From Reticulitermes speratus (taxonomy: Eukaryota > Arthropoda > Insecta > Blattodea > Rhinotermitidae): 64,000 bases of DNA. The stretch covers positions 56,029,635-56,093,634 of the forward strand of contig JAJKFL010000005.1 of NCBI GenBank assembly GCA_021186555.1, in the 5' to 3' direction. A program made the position numbers and the translations under genes. Of this stretch, positions 34,377 through 43,977 are shown one piece after another (position 1 is the stretch's first letter; each line of letters starts with the position of its first letter). The notes below the pieces were generated by a model that worked only from the letters and a program-made list of their open reading frames with translations, did not search any database and was not told the origin of the DNA.

Positions 34377-36113
34377 AACGGTTGCTGCTGGCAACAGACG
34401 TAAACAGTGACATAAGGCTGGGGCAGGGGGCTGGGGGCAGGGGGCAGGGGATCGATGTGAGTGTGGCAGTAAGACAGACTTGCTGCTGGCAACAGACGTA
34501 AACAGTGACATAAGGCAGGGGGCAGGGGGCAGGGGATCGATGTGAGTGTGGCAGTAAGACACACTTGCTGCTGGCAACAGACGTAAACAGTGACATAAGG
34601 CTGGGGGCAGGGGGCTGGGGGCAGGGGATCGATGTGGGTGGCAGTAAGACACATCTTGCTGCTGGCTAACATGATGTAACAACAGTGACATAAGGCAGGT
34701 GGGCAGGGGCAGGGGATCGATGTGAGGTGGCAGTAAGACACACTTGCTGCTGGCAACAGACGTAAACAGTGACATAAGGCAGGGGGCAGGGGGCTGGGGG
34801 CAGGGGGCAGGGGATCGATGTGAGTGTGGCAGTAAGACACACTTGCTGCTGGCAACAGATGTAAACAGTGACATAAGGCAGGGGGCAGGGGGCAGGGGAT
34901 CGATGTGAGTGTGGCAGTAAGACACACTTGCTGCTGGCAACAGACGTAAACAGTGACATAAGGCAGGGGGTAGGGGGCAGGGGATCGATGTGAGTGTGGC
35001 AGTAAGACACACTTGCTGCTGGCAACAGACGTAAACAGTGACATAAGGCAGGGGGCTGGGCGGGATCGATGTGAGTGTGGCAGTAAGACACACTTGCTGC
35101 TGGCAACAGACGTAAACAGTGACATAAGGCAGGGGGCGGGGATCGATGTGAGTGTGGCAGTAAGACACACTTGCTGCTGGCAACAGACGTAAACAGTGAC
35201 ATAAGGCAGGAGGGGGCTAGGGGATCGATGTGAGTGTGGCAGTAAGACACACTTGCTGCTGGCAACAGACGTAAACAGTGACATAAGGCAGGGGGGGGCA
35301 GGGGATCGATGTGAGTGTGGCAGTAAGACACACTTGCTGCTGGCACAGTGACATAAGGCAGGGGGCAGGGGTGCAGGGGATCGATGTGAGTGTGGCAGTA
35401 AGACACACTTGCTGCTGGCAACAGACGTAAACAGTGACATAAGGCAGGGGGCAGGGGATCGATGTGAGTGTGGCAGTAAGACACACTTGCTACTGGCAAC
35501 AGACGTAAACAGTGACATAAGGCAGGGGGCAGGGGATCGATGTGAGTGTGGCAGTAAGACACACTTGCTGCTGGCAACGACGTAAACAGTGACATAAGGC
35601 AGGGGGCAGGGGATCGATGTGAGTGTGGCAGTAAGACACACTTGCTGCTGGCAACAGACGTAAACAGTGACATAAGGCAGGGGGCAGGGGGCAGGGGATC
35701 GATGTGAGTGTGGCAGTAAGACACACTTGCTGCTGGCACAGTGACATAAGGCAGGGGGCAGGGTGCAGGGGATCGATGTGAGTGTGGCAGTAAGACACAC
35801 TTGCTGCTGGCAACAGAGTAAACAGTGACATAAGGCAGGGGGGCGGCAGGGGATCGATGTGAGTGTGGCAGTAAGACACACTTGCTACTGGCAACAGACG
35901 TAAACAGTGACATAAGGCAGGGGGCAGGGGATCGATGTGAGTGTGGCAGTAAGACACACTTGCTGCTGGCAACAGACGTAAACAGTGACATAAGGCAGGG
36001 GGCAGGGGATCGATGTGAGTGTGGCAGTAAGACACACTTGCTACTGGCAACAGACGTAAACAGTGACATAGGCAGGGCTCAGGGATCGATGTGAGGGGCA
36101 GTAAGACCATTGC
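34377..36113. repeat. 78-bp minisatellite with a variable G-rich tract, about 23 units
   Basis: Units run ACTTGCTGCTGGCAACAGAC, GTAAACAGTGACATAAGGC, a G-rich tract of GGGGGCA or GGGGGCT modules repeated one to five times, then ATCGATGTGAGTGTGGCAGT. The G tract length differs from unit to unit (longest near 34425-34450, 34610 and 34785). Some units lack the ACAGACGTAA part (35345, 35740). Very long minus-strand frames (580 and 467 codons) are repeat translation. Confidence 0.96.
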
Positions 36114-36555
36114 ACTGTTGGCAGGTGTCAACACTTTCTGGCAGCAGACGTTACTGTTAGCATATGATGTCGAGTGTGGCAGTAAACACTCTTGCAGTTT
36201 GTGCATTGTGTGTTCAAAACACGTTCTGGACAGCAGATGTTCTTTAGAATTAATGAATTTGAGAATGTACCTGAAACAGGTGCTTTGTCAGGGGCGAGTA
36301 TGAAGAAAATTATGGTTCGAACTGTGTGAAAAGGAAATGGCAAAAACCGTTATGACTAAGATGAACGGTGTATTGTTCTGAACTGGAGGAATAAAAATGA
36401 CGGAGGACTGTAAAGCAGTTACACGATAGTAACCAAGTGGACTGAGATAACAGAACTGTAGCAATTACGGGGGACAAACGGAAGAAATAAGCCCAAGTGG
36501 GCGAGGAAGCGAAAGCAGAGATTAATGATTTAATTGTAAATATATGAAGACTTAA
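36114..36555. other. Unassigned spacer
   Basis: About 440 bases that begin with decayed fragments of the 78-bp unit (GGCAGCAGACGTTACTG, GAGTGTGGCAGTAAACAC to about 36195), then low-copy A-rich sequence. No gene is recognised. Confidence 0.5.
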
Positions 36556-36690
36556 TGTACTGCAGAAACCCTGATGTTACTGTAGCAGCCCTTTGTAACA
36601 TATACTGCAGAAACCCTGATGTTACTGTCGCGGCCCTTTGTAACATATACTGCAGAAACCCTGATGTTACTGTCGCGGCCCTTGGCAACA
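36556..36690. repeat. 45-bp tandem repeat, 3 copies
   Basis: Three units of TACTGCAGAAACCCTGATG followed by TTACTGTCGCGGCCCTTTG. The third is partly changed at its end (GGCAACACAC). The period is a multiple of three, so a short forward frame spans it. Confidence 0.95.
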
Positions 36691-37209
36691 CACTTGAGAC
36701 TCAACACATTTTTGTTGACATAAAAACACTAACTTTCCTGAAGTTCATGACCGCTGGGTCTTGCGCACGCATCTGCTATTCATGTGACCACATTTATTAC
36801 AGTAATGAGATAACATGACAACAAACACCAACAGAAGACAAAACAATTAAATGAGACCACCTGCAGACACAAATCCCACGATATGACGAAAACAGCAAGA
36901 ACAATTCCACGGTTGCAGTAAAACTTTCTCTCTCTACATACAATGGTCCAGTTTTAGGACTGACACTGCTTGATATGGCCGTGCAGTTCCTGCCACACGC
37001 CAGCGGAAAGATTGCTTGTGTTACATTTCCGCACCAGGAAGTGCTGCTGAATGTGTCGCTGGACACAATTGCTGACCGAGATCGACGTCCATACAAAGGG
37101 CGCCCGAAATTTTAAGCTTACAGCTAGCAATAGCAGTATTGTTGTTCAGAAATGTAACATAAACAACTGCAGTCCTGATCTTACAGTTTAATGTAGAAAA
37201 TAATATTTT
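36691..37209. other. Unassigned spacer
   Basis: About 520 bases. A 99-codon minus-strand frame (36797-37096) is relatively complex and not repeat-like, but I recognise no domain and cannot support it as a gene. Confidence 0.4.
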
Positions 37210-38705
37210 CTAGCCCTATAAACACTAAGATTAACCTGAATTATATATAAAGACTCAGGCCGCACCGCGCAGTAAACACACTCCGTGTCAGTTATACAAA
37301 CCAGTCAGTTAATGTTGTACAGTGAGATAATCGCTGTTTGTTCTGAGATCCACACAAAACACATAAATACAGTCCGCACCGCGCAGTAAACACACTCCGT
37401 GTCAGTTATACAAACCAGTCAGTTAATGCTGTACAGTGAAATAATCGCTGTTTGTTCTGAGATCCACACAAAACACATAAATACAGTCCGTACCGCGCAG
37501 TAAACACACTCCGTCTCAGTTATACAAACCAGTCAGTTAATGTTGTACAGTGAAATAATCGCTGTTTGTTCTGAGATCCACACAAAACACATAAATACAG
37601 TCCGTACCGCGCAGTAAACACACTCCGTCTCAGTTATACAAACCAGTCAGTTAATGTTGTACAGTGAAATAATCGCTGTTTGTTCTGAGATCCACACAAA
37701 ACACATAAATGCACTGTGTGGGCAGAACGTAGAATTTGTGAATGTTAAACCTGAATTATATAAAAAGATCCAGTCCGTACCGCGCAGTAAACACACTCCG
37801 TCCCAGTTATACAAACCAGTCAGTTAATGTTGTACAGTGAAATAATCGCTGTTTGTTCTGAGATCCACACAAAACACATAAATACAGTCCGTACCGCGCA
37901 GTAAACACACTCCGTCTCAGTTATACAAACCAGTCAGTTAATGTTGTACAGTGAAATAATCGCTGTTTGTTCTGAGATCCACACAAAACACATAATACAG
38001 TCCGTACCGCGCAGTAAACACACTCCGTCTCAGTTATACAAACCATTCAGTTAATGTTGTACAGCGAAATAATCGCTGTTTGTTCTGAGATCCACACAAA
38101 ACATATAAAACAGTCCGTACCGCGCAGTAAACACACTCCGTCTCAGTTATACAAACCAGTCAGTTAATGTTGTACAGTGAAATAATCGCTGTTTGTTCTG
38201 AGATCCACACAAAACACATAAATGCACTGTGTGGGCAGAACGTAGAATTTGTGAATGTTAAACCTGAATTATATAAAAAGATCCAGTCCGTACCGCGCAG
38301 TAAACACACTCCGTCCCAGTTATACAAACCAGTCAGTTAATGTTGTACAGTGAAATAATCGCTGTTTGTTCTGAGATCCACACAAAACACATAAATACAG
38401 TCCGTACCGCGCAGTAAACACACTCCGTCTCAGTTATACAAACCAGTCAGTTAATGTTGTACAGTGAAATAATCGCTGTTTGTTCTGAGATCCACACAAA
38501 ACACATAAATACAGTCCGTACCGCGCAGTAAACACACTCCGTCTCAGTTACACAAACCAGTCAGTTAATGCTGTACAGTGAAATAATCGCTGTTTGTTCT
38601 GAGATCCACACAAAACACATAAATACACTTTGTGGGCAGAACGTAGAATTTGTGAATGTTAAACATGGCGGTACATATTGTAACCACTGGTCTTCGAATC
38701 ATTAA
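37210..38705 (-). mobile_element. piggyBac-like MITE, composite of three blocks (4 + 4 + 3 units)
   Basis: The left terminus CCCTATAAACACTAAGATTA leads into ACCTGAATTATATATAAAG and four 114-bp units. The sub-terminal GGGCAGAACGTAGAATTTG then joins directly to a second ACCTGAATTATATAAAAAG and four more units, and the same junction recurs before a third block of three. The right end is GTAACCACTGGTCTTCGAATC. So whole element bodies, and not only the monomer, have been tandemly duplicated. The two internal junctions (37715-37775 and 38225-38285) look identical. Confidence 0.8.
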
Positions 38706-39216
38706 AGAGTTCAAAAATATCTTCATCCATGTCAGTCGATAAAGAAGCCTGTATAAACGCAATTAATAGTGCACAATTTCAGGCAATTTTACTTGGCTCC
38801 TTATTCTGTGACAGCTACGTGCCCGCCTTTAACTTGCAGAATGATAAAGCAATGACGTGCTGTGCGGTTAGCGATGTCGCACAGACAGTGACAGACAGTG
38901 ACAGATGTGCACCCAATATAAGTCGCACGGTCCACTTCATGTCAACTTCAACAAGACATTTACTTCTATTCATGTTGACTTATACGTCACAACGTAAGGC
39001 ACAAAGGCCACAAGTTTGTGACACAAATAATAATCTTTTTCTCTTTTCGTCTTGCTCTTGTTCCTGTTTCATTTTTGTGCCGACGCTGCTACAAACATCT
39101 GTGCTTATCCTGCGAACCCTATTGTTTCCCTGCCCTGTGAAGTCTTGTGTTTGACAAGGGTCTGCTTTAGCACCCTTTCTGTTTGATACATATTACATTA
39201 ACGATAAATAGTAAAA
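38706..39216. other. Unassigned spacer with a 141-codon frame
   Basis: A forward frame at 38729-39154 (141 codons) is not made of repeats, but it begins next to a MITE and shows no domain I recognise. I do not call it a gene. There is no other clear feature. Confidence 0.4.
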
Positions 39217-40275
39217 TGTCGATTTTCGTGATTAATTACTGCCAATAACACTGCGACGAACAGCACGTTCATTTTCAACGTAAAACGGCTAACTGATTCC
39301 AAGAACGTAGGATATGCCAGCAATTAAAATATAAAACAACCTTAAAAAGCATATAAAGCGTGGAAGTAAACTGTTAATAAAATGCAAACTTCCTGAAGAC
39401 ACAAGACACGCTTCATTATTGATGGAGAGTCTCATGGAGTGTCTCATGGAGTGTCTCATGGAGTGTCTCATGGAGTGTCTCATGGAGGAGTCTCATGGAG
39501 TGTCTCATGGAGTCTCATGGAGTGTCTCATGCAGATGTCTCATGGAGGTCTCATGGAGTGTCTCATGGAGGTCTCATGGAGTGTCTCATGGAGTGTCTCA
39601 TGGAGTGTCTCATGGAGTGTCTCATGGAGTGTCTCATGGAGTGTCTCATGGAGTGTCTCATGGAGTGTCTCATGGAGTGTCTCATGGAGGTCTCATGGAG
39701 TGTCTCATGGAGTGTCTCATGGAGTAGTCTCATGGAGTGTCTCATGGAGAGTCTCATGGAGTGTCATCATGGAGTGTCTCATGGAGTGAGTTCTGAGGTC
39801 TCATGGAGTGTCTCATGGGGTCTCATGGAGGGTCTCATGGAGTGTCTCATGGAGGTCTCATGGAGTGTCTCATGGAGTGTCTCATGGAGTGTCTCATGGA
39901 GAGTCTCATGGAGTGTCTCATGGAGGGTCTCATGGAGTGTCTCATGGAGAGTCTCATGGAGTGTCTCATGGAGAGTCTCATGGAGTCTCATGGAGTCTCA
40001 GGGAGTGTCTCATGGAGGGTCTCATGGAGTGTCTCATGGAGTGTCTCATGGAGTGTCTCATGGAGTGTCTCATGGAGTGTCTCATTCCACAAAGCACGAA
40101 AGAAATCGACGTCACTTAATGAAAGACAGCTTGACTGAGCTGACAGTGATCTGGGCAACGGCAGAAAAGTGGGGAATGCAGATTCGCCAGCCACGTGGTC
40201 TCATCCCGATTCGTCGGAAACAGTCCCTAAAGATAGAAACACTGTCAGTAAAAGTGGTCATCACGATAAGTCTAT
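39217..40275. mobile_element. Inverted-repeat element 'C', copy 1 (12-bp expansion)
   Basis: The left end TGTCGATTTTCGTGATTAAT and right end TCATCACGATAAGTC are diverged versions of the ends CTCGATGTTCGTGA / TCACGAACATCGAG seen at 55888-56691. Interior words also match that copy in order: GCACGTTCA, CGGCTAACTGATTCCA, the AAAGCACGAAAG segment, GCTTGACTGAGCTGACAGTG (once) and GATTCGCCAGCCACGTG. In this copy a 12-bp word between 39420 and 40086 is expanded about 55 times. No coding sequence is present. Confidence 0.7.
39420..40086. repeat. 12-bp minisatellite, about 55 copies
   Basis: The unit is GTCTCATGGAGT, with shorter (GGTCTCATGGA) and longer (GAGTCTCATGGA) variants. The translations in all frames (ECLM, GVSH, WSVS words) are repeat artefacts. 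Confidence 0.96.
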
Positions 40276-40481
40276 CTTGACTCTGCTGTATGTGACTGCA
40301 TGCAGCATTTTCTCTTGACGACCTGAGAAATGTTGATTGTAGCTCCGTCCTTCCGCCCTTGTGCAAGTCTTCCACCTTCTGCTATTCTAGTCTTTCTTCG
40401 GTAGTTCCGTTTAACCTTCGTACGCAGCTAATGTACCTGTTTACGCCGTCTGTTATCAGCAGACAGCAACTCCGTCTAGTG

Positions 40482-41863
40482 CAGTGCTTCCCAAACCTGG
40501 GTAAATTACCCAAAATTGTGTAAAAGTGGTTTTTCTTTGGGTAACGACACACCTCGGAATACAAATTAAAATTTACCGTAAAAGTGTAGAAGAAGAAGTA
40601 CTCTGAAGAACGTGACCAGTCAGTGTACACCGATACTGTAAAACAGTGTAACAGTGGCATTATACTGACTGCTGGGACCTGCGTGATGAAATGTGCGTGG
40701 TGAATAGTTACTGAATTGTTTGTGGTTGCTGAATGTTTGGAGATGTTTAGAATAAAGACATTGCATCAAACATAATGTTTGTGGCTGCTAAATGTTTAGA
40801 GATGTTTAGAATAAAGACGTTGCATCAAACATAATGTTTGTGGCTGCTAAATGTTTGGAGATGTTTAGAATAAAGACATTGCATCAAACATAATGTTTGT
40901 GGCTGCTAAATGTTTGGAGATGTTTAGAATAAAGACATTGCATCAAACATAATGTTTGTGGCTGCTAAATGTTTGGAGATGTTTAGAATAAAGACATTGC
41001 ATCAAACATAATGTTTGTGGCTGCTAAATGTTTGGAGATGTTTAGAATAAAGACATTGCATCAAACATAATGTTTGTGGCTGCTAAATGTTTAGAGATGT
41101 TTAGAATAAAGACATTGCATCAAACATAATGTTTGTGGCTGCTAAAATGTTTAGAGATGTTTAAAATAAAGACGTTGCATCAAACATAATGTTTGTGGCT
41201 GCTAAATGTTTAGAGATGTTTAAAACTAAAGACATTGCATCAAACATAATGTTTGTGGCTGCTAAATGTTTAGAGATGTTTAAACTAAAGACATTGCATC
41301 AAACATAATGTTTGTGGCTGCTAAATGTTTAGAGATGTTTAAACTAAAGACATTGCATCAAACATAATGTTTGTGGCTGCTAAAATGTTTAGAGATGTTT
41401 AAAATAAAGACGTTGCATCAAACATAATGTTTGTGGCTGCTAAAATGTTTAGAGATGTTTAAAATAAAGACGTTGCATCAAACATAATGTTTGTGGCTGC
41501 TAAATGTTTAGAGATGTTTAAATAAAGACATTGCATCAAACATAATGTTTGTGGCTGCTAAATGTTTAGAGATGTTTAAAATAAAGACATTGCATCAAAC
41601 ATAATGTTTGTGGCTGCTAAATGTTTGGAGATGTTTAAATAAAGACGTTGCATCAAACATAATGTTTGTGGCTGCTAAATGTTTGGAGATGTTTAAAATA
41701 AAGACGTTGCATCAAACATAATGTTTGCTTCCTATTTTTTTACCGATCTCTCTTCACTTGTCAAGTATGTTTTGTGTGCAGTTAGTGTTTTACCTGCATT
41801 GGGTAAAAAGGACTTTCTGATAAGCGGTGTTGGGTAATGAAGGAAAACGTTTGGGAAGCAGCG
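40482..41863. mobile_element. Non-autonomous hAT element with internal 59-bp array
   Basis: The left end is CAGTGCTTCCCAAACCTGGG. The right end is CGTTTGGGAAGCAGCG, giving terminal inverted repeats CAGTGCTTCCCAAAC and CGCTGCTTCCCAAAC. A perfect 8-bp target duplication GTCTAGTG flanks it (40474-40481 and 41864-41871), as expected for hAT transposases. Sub-terminal GGGTAA words occur on both sides (40540 and 41799, 41832). Length is 1382 bp, of which about 1010 is a minisatellite. No transposase is seen. The perfect target duplication suggests a fairly recent insertion. Confidence 0.9.
40716..41727. repeat. 59-bp minisatellite, about 17 copies, inside the hAT element
   Basis: Units contain AATGTTTGTGGCTGCTAAAT, GTTTAGAGATGTTTA and AATAAAGACATTGCATCAAA. 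Most have AATAAA; three near 41225-41345 read AACTAAAG or AAACTAAAG instead. The left units are GTTTGGAGATG and the right ones GTTTAGAGATG. Confidence 0.96.
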
Positions 41864-41871
41864 GTCTAGTG

Positions 41872-42182
41872 CGAAGTCAGGAACACGTTGGACGGGACGT
41901 CCAGTGCTCTAACCACGGACCGTCATAATATGCACGCGATACTCCACGGTCTCTTTCATCGCTCATTTCTTCATAGTCACGTCAAACTAAGCGTTAATTT
42001 CATCTGCCGGAGTGCTGCCATCTGTCTGTGCTATGTGGTATTGTATATTCTACGCTCAACTCTTTCTGCAGCCTCAGCTTCCGCCTCACAAAGAAAGGAG
42101 ATGTGACTCACTCATTCATTCCCTCACACCAAACTATAATATATGTAAGCTCATTATTATTTGTAATTGTGGTTATTTTAAT
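41872..42182. other. Unassigned spacer
   Basis: About 310 bases between the hAT element and a family 1 SINE. No recognised feature. Confidence 0.45.
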
Positions 42183-42442
42183 GCCGATCCCAGTGGCCGC
42201 GCGGTCTAAGGCGTGGGTCTGCGGCCGTTCGTTTACTGGGATTGTGGGTTCGAATCCCACCAGAGTTATGGATGTCTGTCTCTTGTGAGTGGTGTGTGTT
42301 ATCAGGTAGAGGTCTCTGCGATGGGCTGATCACTCGTCCAGAGGAGTCCTACCGACTGTGGTGTGTCCGAGTGTGATCGTGAAGCCTCGAAAAATGAGGA
42401 GGCATAGGCCCCATAGGGGCTGTCGAGCCATTGGAAAAAAAA
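42183..42442 (+). mobile_element. tRNA-derived SINE, family 1, copy C (full length)
   Basis: The head is GCCGATCCCAGTGGCCGCGC, the B box GGTTCGAATCCC, and the 3' end GGGGCTGTCGAGCCATTGG with an A run. No clear target duplication is visible, so the insertion is probably older than copies A, B and E. Confidence 0.9.
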
Positions 42443-42690
42443 TGTTACATTAATACTGAATATCACAGTGTTGATATAATGATCGTCATCGTCATTATGT
42501 AACGAATACACTCGCACCGCTGCCTCCAGCAACAGTAGCCCCAAGCTCTGTCCGTGTCAACAGAACGTCATGTGCAACCAGCAATACGAAATAACCCGGT
42601 CAAACATTTACATCTACTTAGAGCACGTCAGAGCGGCCAGCTGCAGCTGAGTCTGACACATCAGCATACAACTTGGATGAAACAAGTGTA

Positions 42691-42982
42691 AGGTAAAGGT
42701 AAAGGTAAAGGTCACCTAGAACAGGCCATGAAGGCACAGAGGGGGAGTAGAGGTATAGCTCTACTCTTTCTTTAACGGTGGCACTAGTTGGGGGTGGGTG
42801 GTCAACTCCACGCCCCGGCCGCTTTATCCCCGGGAAAGAGAACCGGTACCCATTGTACAGGAGGCTGGGTAGGCCCCAGGGCCGGTGTGGACGGGTGCTG
42901 AAAATCTCGCCACCACCGGGATTCGATCCCCGGACCGTCCAGCCAGTAGAGACTCGCTATACCGACTGAGCTATTATATGTG
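42691..42982 (-). mobile_element. tRNA-derived SINE, family 4, copy B (full length)
   Basis: On the minus strand the head is ATAGCTCAGTCGGTATAGCG (A-box region), with B box GGGGATCGAATCCCGG. The body has GATTTTCAGCACCCGTCCAC, CGGGGATAAAGCGGCCGGGG and CACCCACCCCCAACTAGTGC, then TAGAGCTATACCTCTACTCC. It ends in a (TTTACC)n-type 3' tail, as does family 3. Forward and reverse frames over it (63-66 codons) are SINE translations. Confidence 0.88.
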
Positions 42983-43053
42983 GAAGACACGCGGGCGGGC
43001 ACACGATTTGTTGTGAGTGAATTTCACAGTGCGATAAACACGAGGATATGGAG

Positions 43054-43394
43054 CAGGGGTACCACACGCGGCTCGCGAGCTACATGTGGCTCTTTGACAT
43101 ATAATGTGCGGCTCGCGGAAATATGTAGGCTGAGCTCCTCTTTGCATTACAATTCATATAAAAGGTAAATAAAAATTTCAAGCTTTATAATTATTTACCG
43201 GTATAAACTGAGAGTCCGCTGGATTAAAACGTAAGTTTAATGTTCATGGTGAGTAAATATATTTAAGGATTTTTGTAACAAAATGTGCGTGTAACAATAA
43301 AAACGTTTGTGTAATATTGTTTATGTCTTGTGGCTCTGAAACGTCTGAAGTTTATCGTATGTGGCTCTTACGTAAGCAGGTTTGGCCACCCCTG
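43054..43394. mobile_element. hAT-type MITE, older copy
   Basis: The left end CAGGGGTACCACACGCGGCT and the right end GTTTGGCCACCCCTG give CAGGGGT inverted termini. The sub-terminal parts are GCGGCTCGCGAGC, CATGTGGCTCTTTGA and CGTATGTGGCTCTTACG. This is the CAGGGGTGGCCAAAC / GTGGCTC pattern of widespread animal hAT MITEs. Flanking 8-mers (ATATGGAG and TTATAGAA) match at 5 of 8, consistent with an aged duplication. There is no coding capacity in 341 bp. Confidence 0.75.
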
Positions 43395-43977
43395 TTATAG
43401 AAGGTTATTTGCAGTAGTACATGACGTCATCTGTAAAATGTTACGACGGTGACTTCACAACTGTCAGCCAGTCACCTTACAAGAACATATAGAAAGCTGT
43501 GAGAATGTTCGATCCAGGTTTAGGCACGGACAGTGACTAAGTCAGTGTAAGCACATTACATGAGAGTGATTACGTTTGTGGTGCTTGACATCTGTATTCG
43601 TTTGCACTTTAAATAATTACACTTTGAGCAGCATTAGGAAGATGCCTTAAATTTCCTGTAAATGTCAGTTTAACAAACAAACAAACAAACCAAACAAACA
43701 AACTGACACTAACACATTTACTTGTCACTTATTATTGTTGGCCTAAATCATTTCCTAAGAAGACAAACCAAGCTTATGACATTGTGTGGCTGTTGACAGC
43801 TGCTGACAACTGTCAATCGCTCCACTGACTTTCAGCAAATTTGGTATAAACGTGTTGACATTACAGGCCACCCAAACGCCATGCTGTTAAATGTCCCACA
43901 ATCGGCATTACCAACAGGACGGACGCGCGAATTCTTGAGGTGGGAACGACACTGATATCAATAAATTTCTGATCCTG
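43395..43977. other. Unassigned spacer with an (AAAC)n run
   Basis: About 580 bases. AAAC repeats lie at about 43673-43702. No gene or known repeat family is recognised. Confidence 0.5.

Noticed and set aside
34139..35881. 580-codon minus-strand open frame rich in P, C, S and H
   Set aside because: It is the translation of the 78-bp G-rich array. Overlapping frames of 467 and 274 codons read the same DNA equally well.
36797..37096. 99-codon minus-strand frame
   Set aside because: The composition is complex enough to deserve a look, but I recognise no family, and an adjoining MITE limits its extension.
38729..39154. 141-codon frame in low-copy sequence, considered as a host gene
   Set aside because: It starts just after a MITE end, has no recognisable domain and no splice or promoter support. 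Length alone is not enough in this sequence context.
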